DNA of 64,000 bases, from contig OZ234493.1 in assembly GCA_965153455.1 (NCBI GenBank), positions 27,518,213-27,582,212 on the forward strand, in the 5' to 3' direction. Both the position numbers and the translations under genes were made by a program. Positions 11,401 through 23,261 of the stretch are shown here, piece after piece. The first letter of the stretch is position 1. Each line of letters starts with the position of its first letter. The notes beneath the pieces were generated by a model. The model searched no databases and was not told the origin of the DNA. It saw only the letters and a list, made by a program, of their open reading frames with translations. Source of the DNA: Sphagnum compactum (lineage: Eukaryota > Bryophyta > Sphagnopsida > Sphagnales).

Positions 11401-13063
11401 TGTTGTTGAAGCTTTCTTCAAGAAAATGAAATCTCTGTATAGGTAGGTACTCATGGATCACAGGAGAGCTTACAACACATTTGACTTGGAGTGAATGTGG
11501 AGACGGTGGAGGTGGAGCTCCTGCCACGATCGTAGTATACTTCTTGTGGATCTCCATTGCCACTCACCCATGTCAATCTCATCTGCAGCAGATCAGCAAC
11601 AAAAGAATCTCAAAGCTCCACAAAATCAAGAGCTTGTAGAATCCATGATTCTTCTTCAGAACATTCAGATACAAAGGAGTTCATGCTGATCAGCAGCTCT
11701 GCAACTATGTTAGATCTAATGCAGATCTAGAATCAGCAAAAAATAATATAGCTAGCAAAGGATGATCAGATCATAGACAAAATCACATGCAACAGGAGTA
11801 CTTGCTGCTCCTGCTTGTAGCACATACCGAAGTTGCAGTAGAATCTGGGCTGGACAGATGGGCATAGAGAGGAGAAGAAGGGTTGCTGAAGTTCAAGGCA
11901 CTGGAGGTTTTCAACAGGCACGGAGCATCAAATCCACCTGTGAAAAACGCAAAGAGCATGGTTGTCCTGATGTTGATGATGCGGAAGGTGATAGAACCAC
12001 TGCAAGTCTTCACCAAGCACTTGCCTAGAATCTCCTCCTGGCACTCGCTGTTCCCACATGACAGGTACTCTGGATCTGCACTCACATACCGATACTGCAT
12101 AGCACATTCACAAAACAAAACATGCATGCAGATCACCCACGCACCCACCCATGATGTCAATCTTCTCCTCATCTGCAGATCATCAGCTCTAGAAGTCTAG
12201 AACTACTAGTCATGCAGTGCAGGATCTGCTGCTGATCATCATCAGGTAACTCTGATCTTAATATTGTTGTCTAGCTGAGCTCTAGTCCATGGAAGCTGCA
12301 GTTGCACCTTGACAGGGTAGAGGCACGTGAGAGGTTGTGGGGATACATCTCCTGTCTCCAGATACAATGCCTCGTTCAAAGGACAGAAGTTTGTGCTGCT
12401 GCAGCACACACAATACATACACATGAACTTCAGAAAACCAGAATCTGCACAATCTTCTGCTGCAGCCTCATCCAGAGCTACCTGATGATGCAAAAGAGAA
12501 TTGGGTATTGTCAGATGAGGAGGAGGGAGGAGAGAGAGAGAGACGGACTCAGGCGCTGTGGCGGGGGAGAAAACAGCAATCCAATCTGCTTCACTTGGAT
12601 CCAGAATTCCAGACACTGTGACAGTCACGTTTTCCACATCCTGAAGAAGAAGAGTTGCAGCTGATGATGAAGCTGAAGCTGAAGATGCAGCAGTACTGAT
12701 GGAGATAGATAAATAAGGATTAAAATCTATGCAGCTTTCAAGCTTCCGGCGCTTGTTGATGGAACTGAAGCGAGGGTCTTTGAGCAGATGTTGAGCCTGT
12801 TGTTCTCTCATTGCTCTTAAGCTTAGACCAGTACTAGTCGAGTTTGCAGCTGCAGCTTGAAACTGTTGAGACTGTTCGAAGTACGTTGTGAGAGAATCAG
12901 ATTGCTCACTAGACCAGAAATGCTCGCCTCTTACGAACGTCGAGGAGCTTGAGATTATCAATATCGCTGCGAAACTCAGAATGCAGAATCTCAAGGAAAA
13001 TAATAATCTAGTTTTCATTCGATCACCAACAGCAGAAGCTTGCTCTCTGCAATCGTTCACCAT
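8428..13063 (-). CDS. Purple acid phosphatase (metallophosphoesterase), PAP1-like long form
   Basis: Secreted or vacuolar dinuclear-metal phosphatase. Twelve exons close in phase on the minus strand: 13063-12308, 12094-11828, 11582-11474, 11286-11175, 11038-10906, 10537-10347, 9966-9777, 9638-9571, 9374-9263, 9175-8990, 8796-8716, 8484-8428, about 753 residues. A signal peptide fits from the second Met (13018), which may be the true start. The fibronectin-like N domain has GWHDPGYIHTA. The metal-ligand motifs are all present: GDMG, GDISY, GNHE, AGHRP and GHVHNYERTC. The C-terminal module WSLVRISKFGY and the final VEDSF come from two small exons. The order matches Arabidopsis PAP1-type proteins (about 610 residues). 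The excess lies in exon 1, where roughly 60 residues before the ALYLETGD block may be an unrecognised in-frame intron. All seven expected ligands are conserved, so activity is plausible. Confidence 0.9.
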
Positions 13064-13875
13064 GATGCTGCAAACTATGCTACTGAATCCTGCCGATCAG
13101 AATTGACGATTTTTCAAAAGCTCCTGCTTATCAAACCAGGAATTTGTTTTTCGGACAATTGCAACAACAACAACACTCAGATCAGTATCCCCAGTCTAGT
13201 GCAAATCCCAGAAACACACGCAAGCGAACTCATGCTCATCTATCGATGTGTAACTACTTCTTCCAAAGTTAGCAAAGCTCAATAGAAGAACGTGGTTATA
13301 GGGAAGAACATGAAATAATGGATCAACACATGAATATTAGATGGCAAATGAAATCTTTGAAAAAAGATTTCGACTTTGACGCTTTTGAATGCCACATGTC
13401 AAATGCAATCCTTGAGAAAAAACTTCCACCTTGACGCTTTTGAATACCACCTGTCAAATGCAGTCCTTAGAAAAAAAGGACTTCAACTTTACACCCTTGG
13501 CTCATTCTATTGTGAACTTGCAATCAATATAAAAGATGGAAACCAAAGAGAGAAGAGCCACTAGAGTTGTTCGAGGTAATCTATGATTACACTAGTACGG
13601 AGCTTCATGTCACATTGCTAAAGTCTAGCTAATTAATTGCATAGAACGCTTTGTATAAACTGGAATTGAATGTGCAGTGAAGCTCATCAATTGAGCAATC
13701 CATGCTTGTTGTTGTTGTTGTTGCGTAAAGGTGCGGAACCCCCGTGAAAGAAATCCCGTGTTCAAAGCATCTTCTTTCGTACAATACAAGACAGTTGCTG
13801 TGAAGATATGAAGTGCAAAGATTGGGTACACACTACAACATACACTCACATTCACACCTCCTCCTCCTCCTCCTC

Positions 13876-13906
<31 letters not shown>

Positions 13907-14089
13907 CTTCTTCTTCCAGCAAGCTTCTAGAAAAACATCCAGGAACTCGTGACACCTCAGAGCAGCACCAAAAGCATGATTCCTAGATACTTTTCAACTG
14001 ATTAGTTGGGTGTTTAGAAGCTTAAGATCTTTAATCTGAAATTCTTCTGTAGCTTGAATTCATGAAGAGCTCTGAAATCATCTCCCCCT
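13064..14089. other. Upstream region of the phosphatase with microsatellite
   Basis: Contains the phosphatase promoter and leader (unmapped). Two diverged copies of a short unit stand at about 13377-13470 (GACGCTTTTGAAT...CAAATGCA). A (CTC)n-(TAC)n compound microsatellite is at 13856-13915. No gene recognised. Confidence 0.5.
13856..13915 (+). repeat. Compound trinucleotide microsatellite (CTC)n(TAC)n
   Basis: About seven CTC units run directly into about ten TAC units, followed by CTTCTTCTTCC. Confidence 0.9.
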
Positions 14090-14930
14090 TGAGACACACA
14101 CATTGCACCAAAATTGACAAATCTTAACCCAGGAAATTTTTCTCCTACTTCAGAATATTCTGTTTGTGAGCCGTGGAACATTGATTGATCAGAAAAACCA
14201 TAATTAAACCAAGTTGGCCTTAATTTCCCAACTTCTGAATCCTAATCAAGCAACTTGGATCTTGCTCTGAAGTTACTAAATTTGCTATATTTTATAAAAC
14301 ACATGAGATTATTTGATATGCTATGTAAAATATTTTAAAAACCTATTAAAATTGAGAATATTTTAAATGTATTTTAAAGTACATTCAATTCTAAGCACCC
14401 TAGTTTTTTTGCATGTGATTTGAAAAAAAGAAAGGAATAACTTCCCCTATCAGCTTGGATCAAAGAATTTAACACAAACTTATTAATCTCTAATACTCCA
14501 ACTAAAGTTCTGAACCATCAACTTTCTGATTCATAATCAAACCAACTTGATGAAAACACACAATTACAATCTCATTAATTCTGATTCCAACTTCCAACTT
14601 GCATAATTTCATAACAAAAGCAACTTGATTAAAAAAACCACAAAACCCATCTTGTGAATTCCGACTTCTAAACCTTGAACAAGTTTATGATTTCTAAATT
14701 CATCAATCAGCTTAGCATTTTAATCAAGAAACATTTTAATCTTCTTCCGAATTCTAAATTCATAAATCATCAATTGAGCAACTTGATATTCAAAAATCAC
14801 ACTAATCTTCCTCCAAATTCGTCTCAAAGCAAATTGATCAAGTATGAAGTAAAGCACTGCAAGGTTAAAACACTTCCCTGCATGAAAGATCCTTTCATCA
14901 AATGAAGGGTCCAGCTGCAGAAGCATCTTC
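14090..14930 (+). repeat. Degenerate CAACTTGAT-type repeat field
   Basis: The phrase (C)AACTTG(A/G)AT preceded by TAATCAA or a variant returns at irregular intervals of roughly 60-110 bp, with ATTCTGA or AATTC-type blocks between. Copies are strongly diverged. No coding frame is supported. Confidence 0.5.
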
Positions 14931-14960
14931 TATGTAAAAAACTTTATGGTCTTAATGTTA

Positions 14961-15201
14961 GGGAAGGCCCGCTCTGTAGGCCTTCTCAAATTTTTGAGCC
15001 TACACCTTAAGGCTATGACCCTCAAATTTAAGAAGGCCCTTGGGAGCAGGCCTTCCCCTATACATAATTCTTGAGATTGCTGGGGGAAGGATGGTACCCC
15101 ACGGCCTTCTCAAAATTTTGAACCCACACCCTCAAGCTATGAGGCTCAAATTCCAGAAGGCCTTCAGGAACTGGCCTTCCTCTATACATAATTCCTGAGA
15201 T
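14961..15201 (+). repeat. Two-unit 124-bp repeat, each unit a long hairpin
   Basis: Two 99-bp cores (14979-15077 and 15103-15201) align along their length and start 124 bp apart. Each core begins GGCCTTCTCAAA and contains near its middle the reverse complement ending AGAAGGCC, so each can fold on itself with arms of about 18 bp and a loop of about 22 bp. Both cores end TATACATAATTC(C/T)TGAGAT. Confidence 0.8.
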
Positions 15202-17277
15202 CAATGGGTGGGTGACTACTGAAATGCATCAAAGCCAGCCAGACAGCCTGAGTCAAAACCAGCCAACAACAACAAGGGAAACAATACTACATGCAGAGCT
15301 GACATCTTTCACAAAATTTTGCAGCCTTACTTTTTCGGTGTTCTGCTGATCATGATCAGGCATTGCAGGAGGTGGATATGCAATTATCTGAATGGATATC
15401 CGCATCCTTGCACACAAAATAATCATTTTCTGAGATTCTGAAACTATTGGCAGTTCAATCTGATCACTAACTCCTCAAGAAATGCAGAAAGTAGCCAAAT
15501 TTAATGCATTGGAAAAATGAGAATTTGAAAACAAGAAGAAAATAAAATTTAGAAAATGAAGCCCCTCCCTCCTGCCACATGGAATATACAATGTAATATA
15601 CCCACCTATTTTTAGTCTTAAAAAAAGGTAGAATTGCAATTCATAAATGTATACATAAATATTTTAAAATAAAAAATTGCTGCAAACCAAGTGCCCAGTG
15701 TCCACACACTGCAATTTTAGGACATTCACAAGTAGTGGCTTTTTTTCACTTTGTGATATAAAAAGATTAGTGATTTTTTTCCAGAAAGCTCTCAAAATAC
15801 GTCAAATTTTTACATGAGGAAAAATTTCCCAAATGCTTTGGTCAAAAAACTGACAAATTGAAAGCTCCCCAGCCCTACCCCACAATTTTATTTTTAAAAA
15901 AGGATTTTATGAATGGTATTGTACTATTGGGTAGTTAATGGTGGATTTTTAAAACTGCATTGTGTTTAAATTTTGAACTTAAATTTTGGTTGTTAACAAA
16001 GGGTTAAAGAGTTAGTACCCACTTTATGTGTTAGTCTCTTCTTGAAGATTTAAGGAATTGAGTAGTTCACATTTTTTTAATTCAATTTTGAATTATTTGG
16101 GGACTTGCCTTGTGAAGAAGTTTCTATTTAGAAGCACAAGACTTTCATTCTGACTACGAGACCAAAGAAACAATATTGAAGAAAAATAAATAAAGCTAAA
16201 TATAAGTGAATTTGCAACATGTAGTCCAATCACAGTAGTCATCCTGCCCCAAATTATTATTTTTCCTGCTTTTTAGGCATGATAAACTAAATTCATTGTC
16301 ATTCCAAGAATTGAAATGGTCATCTGGTTATATTCTTTAAATTCCTGAGAAACTCTAAAAAAGAAAAAAAGAATAGGACATTTCAAATTCCAATTGTCTG
16401 ACTTCGAGTTTTTAATGAATGGAAAGGAAGATTTAAATAAGTCTTTTACCACACATGTTGCATAGTTCAATTATCAAAACATTTCATGCCCTTTCAACAT
16501 GCCAAAAGAATGAAACTCACTGGTTTTTACATTTTTAATATACATAATTATTTTTTAAAGAAAAATCTAAAGTCTTGACTCTTGAGTCTCTAGATTATTT
16601 ATAATTATTTTTAATGAAATTATTCAAGGAACTGAAAATAAGGAAATATTCTTGGGATTTCATTCTCAAATTGCATATCATGTGTAATCTACCCATCTAT
16701 TAAGCAAGGTCGTTTATTTGTTTTGGTTCTCACTATGAGATCTCCCAAATCACTGTGCCCCCATGGTGCTCTTGGTACTTTTAGAAAGCCCTTGATGAGT
16801 AAGGGGCATGAAGTGGTTTAAAATGTTTAGAGTTTGCTTTGGTGTGTGAGTTATTGAATATTGAACAAGTTTGTCATTATAAACTCAATAAATTCAAAAA
16901 CTAACAGCCTTAGGGAAATTGGGGCATTCTCTTTCTATTGTTATAAATCGCTCACTTATGAGCACGCCACACTTGGACTCAGCATGGTTTTTTCAGTTTT
17001 TCCTAACGTCTAGAAAAGTGGCACCTACCAAGCAAAAGTTATCTACCACCTTTTTCTTAACTTTTTATTACGTCTTGTCCACACATAGAGCTTCAGTGCA
17101 CGGTTAACTTAGCTCTTTCAAGCTTTTTCAAAGTAGTGGCCACACCATGTGACGATGCTACGGACCTTTTTTTTTTGGTTTCTTTTTTGCATAGCCATCT
17201 GTGCCATCATCAACGTCGTTTCAAACCGTAGCTTCTTCATAGCTTTCTTCACGTTGCTTCTGCATTTGTTTGCTGTT
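15202..17277. other. AT-rich intergenic DNA without a recognised gene
   Basis: Short frames only; no splice-connected coding exons, RNA gene or clear element boundaries seen. Confidence 0.5.
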
Positions 17278-17418
17278 GTCTGCGTTAATGCATGAGAGGG
17301 AGCGCGGCAAGTCCGAGTTGCAAGGTCTGCATTGCTGCAAGAGAGAGAAAGCGCAAAATTTCAGCTACACGGTCTGCGTTGCTACAAGAGAGGGAGAGCG
17401 ACAGATTGGAACATGGTG
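17278..17418 (+). repeat. Three-unit 47-bp tandem repeat
   Basis: GTCTGC(G/A)TT starts at 17278, 17325 and 17372, an exact 47-bp spacing. Each unit carries GAGAGRGARMGCG. The segment is GC-richer than its surroundings and lies inside a short open frame (17270-17464) that I do not regard as a gene. Confidence 0.8.
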
Positions 17419-17979
17419 CGCGAAGGCAGTAGGTGCAAATGCTTGCGAAAGTCAAAAGCCTTAGCGCTAAGTTACCACTAAGTTATGTGGGGTTTTTTTC
17501 TGGAGAAGCTACCTCTGGCATTTTTGGAAAAAATCTTCCAATTTTGTAGATTTGGAGGTAGAACGCAACAATAACTTTACCACCACTAACTCTCAGATAA
17601 CTCTAACTTACCTCCAAGTGTAACATGACCATTAGTAAGATTTAATGAAGATGATTTCATAATTTTTACACTTCAAAATCAAGATAGATTGAAATTTAGT
17701 GTGGTTAGAACTTAGCCTCAGCTCTGGGCTATATCAGAATAAGGGCCCAGGTGAGGTGGAGCTGAACATGGGTCCAATTCCTGTAACGCCCTTGACCAAC
17801 AGCTTTACCATTTATAAAAGACTGGGCTTGGAATTCTTTTTCAAACAATTTCAATGGAATTTTTAAAAATGACATGGGCCATTTCAGAAATGCCAGGACC
17901 TATTAATGTTTCATTCTCCGAAATGTCCTTAGAGCTTTTACACCGGACAACGGCAAAAGACCTGACCTGATGGGTCTTA

Positions 17980-18267
17980 GGCCTGCTTTACACTAGGAGT
18001 CCGGGCCAATGTTCAACCCAAATCCAGCATTCCTATTGGTGCAAAAGTTGAAATCAGCCCCAAGGGCTTTCCACTAGGGGTCAAGGCTGAAAGAGAAAAA
18101 AACTTTTCAATCTGCCCCAAGTTACTAATAAATGCTGAACTTTATGGTCTCGTATTGGCCCCAAGGCTCAAAAAAGGATACCGTCAAATTTGGGAGGCCA
18201 ATTTGCAACCCAAAAGCTCAAAGTTGCCCAAGTTTTTTTGGCCCTGACTCCTAGTGTAAAGTGGGCT
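17980..18267 (+). mobile_element. PIF/Harbinger-like (Tourist) MITE, 288 bp
   Basis: Terminal inverted repeats of about 30 bp with few mismatches: the left starts GGCCTGCTTTACACTAGG, and the right, read inward on the other strand, starts AGCCCACTTTACACTAGG. The trinucleotide TTA stands immediately outside both ends (17977-17979 and 18268-18270), the target duplication expected for PIF/Harbinger. No coding capacity. An internal echo of the terminal sequence (CTTTCCACTAGGGGTC) lies near 18070. Confidence 0.82.
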
Positions 18268-18311
18268 TTAGGGTATTTTTGTTCAGGTCCAGGTCTTAAG
18301 TGTATAGGTAT

Positions 18312-18904
18312 TAGAGTCCTGCAATGGGTACCCAGTACCCAATACCCACCCATACCCATGGGTAAATGGGTGGGTAATGGGTATGGGCTTGGACGCATGG
18401 GTGGGTAATGGGTGGGTACGAGGGACCCGGGCTTTACAACGACTGAGTTAGCAGATTATAGGGCGACAGTGCACACTGTGCATCTAAGAAACCATAAATA
18501 AGCAGTGCACATTGTGCATCCCGGCATCCAGTGCCATGTCCGAGGACAACTTCTCGGACGCCGACAACACTCTGACCAAGAAGCGCAATCGACTGAAGTC
18601 CCGAACGATAAACAACCTCATGTTCCTTCGCTCTAATTGTGATAAACAACCTCATGTTCCTGCGCTCTAATCGTGACATTTGTATGTAACTGTTTACAAT
18701 AAATCATTGGCACGTCCCTCCTTTTAAAAACACTTCAAAGTACTCTTAAGTAGCTTTATTTTGGTGATGGACTGATGAATATGAGTTGGGTGGGTAATGG
18801 GTATGGACAAGGTGCCATGGGTGGGTAATGGGTGGGTACAGTTGACCCACGCGGAGCTGTGGGTCGGGTATGGGTGCAGTTGTCAAGCCCAATGCAGGAC
18901 TCTG
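18312..18904. mobile_element. Internally deleted hAT-superfamily element
   Basis: Ends are TAGAGTCCTGCA on the left and, inverted, CAGAGTCCTGCA on the right, fitting the YARNG hAT terminus. Subterminal regions at 18375-18430 and 18786-18846 carry near-identical direct copies of a GGGTGGGTAATGGGT-type sequence, as subterminal transposase sites often do. Inside (about 18540-18640, +) a frame reads FSDADNTLTKKRNRLKSRT followed by NNLMFLRSN, which resembles the C-terminal dimerisation region of hAT transposases. No clean 8-bp target duplication: AGGTAT occurs on both sides but is offset by 3 bp. Confidence 0.72.
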
Positions 18905-20017
18905 ATATTAGGTATGCAATATAAGCCTTGATATACATATTTTGGGCTAGAGTTTAAAAACATGGCTCCATGCTTCCATTGTTGCAATTCTTATTGGCCT
19001 TGCCTTGGTAGGCAAGGATATTGTGTTTTAGATTCATTATAGAGTATAGTAGCTTAATGGATTTTGGCCCATAGGTAATAGAGTCTATTTTCATATGAGG
19101 ATTTTTGAAAGAAGATATTTTGGCTTGTGTTGAAACTTGAGATTAGCTATAGAGTTATATTATCTTGAAGGATTTTGGTTTCTTTTAGAGGATTTTTTGA
19201 AGATTTTAGTTTTGCATGGTGAAATATTTGAGTTCCATAATTCTTCTTTTGCCTTAAGATACATTTTAATGTAAATGGCAAGGCCACGGTGTGACACATC
19301 CCTTGTTTTTTACTCACTTTGCATTCTTTCAGGTGCCTTTACTTTTTGTTTCTCACTTTCCACTCCTTGCTTGTGGCTTTGTTTGTTTAAAAAAAAAACA
19401 ATCCTAGTCTTCCCTTGTGAATTATGTTTTTGGTGTCCCACTCTCTCACTAGTAAATTTGTTTTTCCTCAATTCCCATTCTTTTAAAAAATATTCATTAG
19501 ACCCGAAACCAAAAAGTCAGCCTTTTTTTTATAAATTTTTTTAACACTAAACCCGGACCCCATGGTTCCTCCGAAATACCCCAACCTGGCCTGGCCAACA
19601 CTGTAGTGACCCAGGGACCAGAGGTAAACAAAGGTTTAGTGGTGCTCATTAATAATTTCAAAATGTTCATAAATAGTATAATACCGATTTTTGTGGGAAG
19701 AGGGAAAATAACAATGATGTCCCTAAAATAGCAATGATAACCTACAACACTATTTACAGGCTGAACAATGGATATTAAAATAAATGATTTGCCAGGGCCC
19801 AGCAGGACTGCCATCACATAGCTGTGCTTTCATTACAAGCAACTTCATTGTACACGTCAAAAGCTTCAAACGGGTTTAGCATTTGTGAAGCTACTACTGC
19901 CCCGGGGGGGGGGTTTGGGGGTGTTCATTATTATTACAATATGGTGATGGTCATATGCAAACCTCAAGAGCAGCCTTTACAGTCACATTTCTAGTCGCCA
20001 CATTTTCTACAGTTTTT
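18905..20017. other. Intergenic DNA, no gene recognised
   Basis: AT-rich to mixed composition with short frames only; a CCCC/GGGGGGGGGG run near 19898-19911. Confidence 0.45.
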
Positions 20018-20172
20018 TTTCGAAGTTTCGCCAAATTTCCCTATGGGTCTTTAGCATGTAGCCAAAAAATTGAAGGAATCTTAAACTTTTTTTTACTTTC
20101 ATATCCTTTTTATGGTCAAATTTGACTAAACTGTATTTATGGCTACCCAGTTCAGTTACATCACAAATATGA
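20018..20172 (+). repeat. TTCGCCAAATTT / TATAGCCAAATTTGGCTA dispersed repeat, copy 1
   Basis: Has TTTCGCCAAATTT near the start and ACTTTCATA...GGTCAAATTTGACTAAA near the end. Better-preserved copies at 28428-28662, 37505-37745 and 40560-40770 carry the same two blocks in the same order. Confidence 0.5.
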
Positions 20173-21789
20173 AAACCAAAAGAACAATCACTGCTCAAGC
20201 GTCAATACCCTTTCCATGCAGGAAAACAAGCTTGCCATAAAATGGTACCTATAGCAACAAGGCTAGTTCCATTGACCCTCACTCATGAATACTTTCATAA
20301 CCAGCGTTTTCTGACCCTGGTTATGGAAATATTTTTTATGTCCAGGAGTAGGGGAAACCAGGCTTTTGGGAATATTCCTCCTAGCCATGGGAAAAAAATT
20401 AACAAAAGCTGGAGCTATGGAGAAGAATTGAAACATCCTCACTGCTACCAAGAGTCCACAAACCAAACATCTTTGAGAATATTCCAGACCACAGGTTAAG
20501 GCCGGTGGCAATAGCCTTTTTTTCTATTCCATAGCCATAACCCACTTCCAAGATGTTAAACAGGCCTACTGTACTTAGTTGTTAAAATCCTTTAAAAAAA
20601 CACTTGCTAGCTAGGGAATGGGCATGGCTTTACAGATTCTTGCCCATTGTCTGGTGTAAGGGACAGTAAGATGCCATAGAATAATAGCCTGGGTAACTCG
20701 AAATGGGGGTTGGAAATGTCAGAATTGGCCGATTCTGCCATTTGTCAAGGCCTGAAAACCTGCCGAATCAGCAGGTGCAGATCTTTTATATTGTAAAACT
20801 GGGCTTGTCATCGACTGGAAGTCTGGACACTCAATTGCCAAGGTCGTAGAAAAGCACAAAGGTATTAGGCCTAGTTGCAGCACCCAGTACGAAAGCTGCT
20901 GCAATAGCAATGCCATCATAGTACGCTGCCTATGGAATAATAAAATTAAAAAAGCAATTATCAATTATGTAAAATATCATTTTTAAAAAATCCCTAACTC
21001 CTTTTCCAAGGAATATTCCATGTCCCAGATACCATCAGATATAAACCAAATTTGAAAAAATAATTCTTTAAGCATCTTTCTATATTTTGGCTACAAATTG
21101 AAAACCAATTAAAGAAATCTAGCAAATTTTACGATTTTTTTCTTCTCATTTCTGACAATTGAAAACCTCTAAAATGAATTCATTTTTAGGTTTAATTTAT
21201 CTTTTTCGAAAAAAATGGCCTATAAAAAAAAGGCCAGGTGAATTCAAATTTTGAGTTTTTAGGGTTTGGACTGTGTGAAGTTTGGGGGGGGTGGGGGGGG
21301 GGGGTTCTTTTGCTTTTTCACCGATCTCTTAGTGGGGGGGATCATCAAAGGCCAAACCACCTGACAAGTAACAAACGAATGTCAAGCCTATAGCTCTGCC
21401 CACCCTTGACAAGTTAAAGGATTGCAAGTTTTGCTTCTAATGTACTTCATATGATTTGAAACAGCTCTTCTATAAAAGCCAACTCTATAGGCCAACTCTA
21501 ACCCACTCAAAACTGGCTTTGCAAGGCCGAATGTTGATACACATACGGACGCGTGTGGGCGTGGTGGACACTTGGTCAATATATTTGCATACAAAACCAT
21601 GTGAGATTACTAGGGTTGTTGTGGTAGCATGCTCTCTTGTTCCATTAAGGTGATAACTAACTTAATGTGTCCCACCACATCAGTGGCCATGATCATGAAC
21701 AAAATCATAGGTTTATGAAGGCCCAAATGAATGAGCACCACTGGATGCTAAAATCCTTACCAAATTGGTGAGTGTCAAATTTGGTGAGT
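20173..21789. other. Intergenic DNA with interrupted poly-G
   Basis: No gene recognised. An interrupted poly-G run lies at 21284-21304. Confidence 0.45.
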
Positions 21790-22160
21790 GTCAGTGCTTC
21801 AACCCACCAGCATACCATGTAGGATGGATGGTGTGTGTATATCATTGTATTCCTATCACATAGGTATTAACCATGCAAATGCATCTACCTACCTCACAGC
21901 TACCAAGTGCCTTAGCTACCTACATACATGGTAACTAATGACCACTTATATTTGAGAGACACTAAATACCCACCCCCCCTCTCCCCATTGTGTTGTCAGT
22001 GTTGCAACCCACAAGTGTACCATGTAAAATGGATGGTGTGTATGTAGATAGGAAACACTTTTTCATTGTATTCCTATCCCATTTGTATTTACCATCCACA
22101 TGCATCTACTTACCTCATAGCCACCAAGTGCCTTAGCTACCTATGCACATGATAACTAGC
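21790..22160 (+). repeat. Two-copy 205-bp-period tandem duplication
   Basis: GTCAGTG(C/T)T begins units at 21790 and 21995. Both continue through CAACCCAC, TACCATGTA, GGATGGTGTGT, CATTGTATTCCTATC and CCAAGTGCCTTAGCTACCTA. Between units the copies differ by indels, including a C-run in the linker. Confidence 0.8.
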
Positions 22161-23261
22161 CTATTTTCCAACTTTGACAACAACAATATTTTAATAATTT
22201 TTTTGCTTTTTTTTCAAAACAACAATCAATTGCACAAAACAACTATGTATGTGTCACACTTTCCATATGATTTATGGTTCTATCATGGAGACCAAAGACT
22301 TTGGCAACTTACATTTGTCTTGTGTGTGAAATGCATGATTGAGAGTATATTCCTTTTGTCCGATAAAGAAACAACGTAGTTGGAACTTGGAAAATTCGCA
22401 AGTCTTTCCAGAGAAGATGATTCAAACCTCTTCTCAAAAATGCCATGTTGAAGATTGCTAAAAACTAACTATTGTTTTTTCTTTCGCTACAAGAACTTCA
22501 ACAATTGATTATGTGAATTAATAATGTACAAGTAGGAAGTGGAACCTTGAATTGGCAAATGAATCCTTAACCAATAGGTTGATTTTTAGTCAAATCACAC
22601 TACACTTGAAAGAAATATTTAGCGACACTAGACATGATAATATAATCAAATTTGGTTATCATGTAGCTTGAAGTTGTGGGAGATATAACAAATGCAGTTT
22701 GGCAGTTGAAGAATGTTTTGTAACAACAACAACATTGGAACTATTCCTTCATGATGCAGATACAAAACACTGAGCTTCATGATTGTGTGCAACTATCCCA
22801 AGAGAAAGAACATCTATGGTTGTTAGCCTCTAGCACTAGTATAATGAAGCTATGCATTTGTTGGTATTGTGAGGTGCTATCAACTGAATTATTTCAAAAT
22901 TTTCTAGAAGTTTAGTAGTCAATGGGACCCTAAAAATATGACAATTTCTTGAAATAGCAGGTGAAAGCAGATCCTGAAAAGTACATAGGCAAAGCGTGCC
23001 AATGACACTTGTTTCCCATTGACACCCCAATGTGTAGTGTCTAATTTTTGGTATGGATTATTTTTCATGAATCTTGGAACACTACATGAAACTTGAATCT
23101 AATGTTTAAAATCATATCAACATCAGTAGTGATGGAACAAGCTGGTTGCACATAGTATCTTCTAATCTTCTATAAGCTAAGTATGAAGAATTGAACTTGA
23201 GTAGTTTTTAATCAACTTTTTCCTGCAAAAATCACTCTAAGAAACTTTGCCTCATTTGTAG
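22161..23261. other. Intergenic DNA, possibly with lost 5' exons of the adjacent pseudogene
   Basis: No exon could be defended here, although a normal gene of the type seen at 23262-23874 would have its N-terminal two thirds in this direction. Confidence 0.35.
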
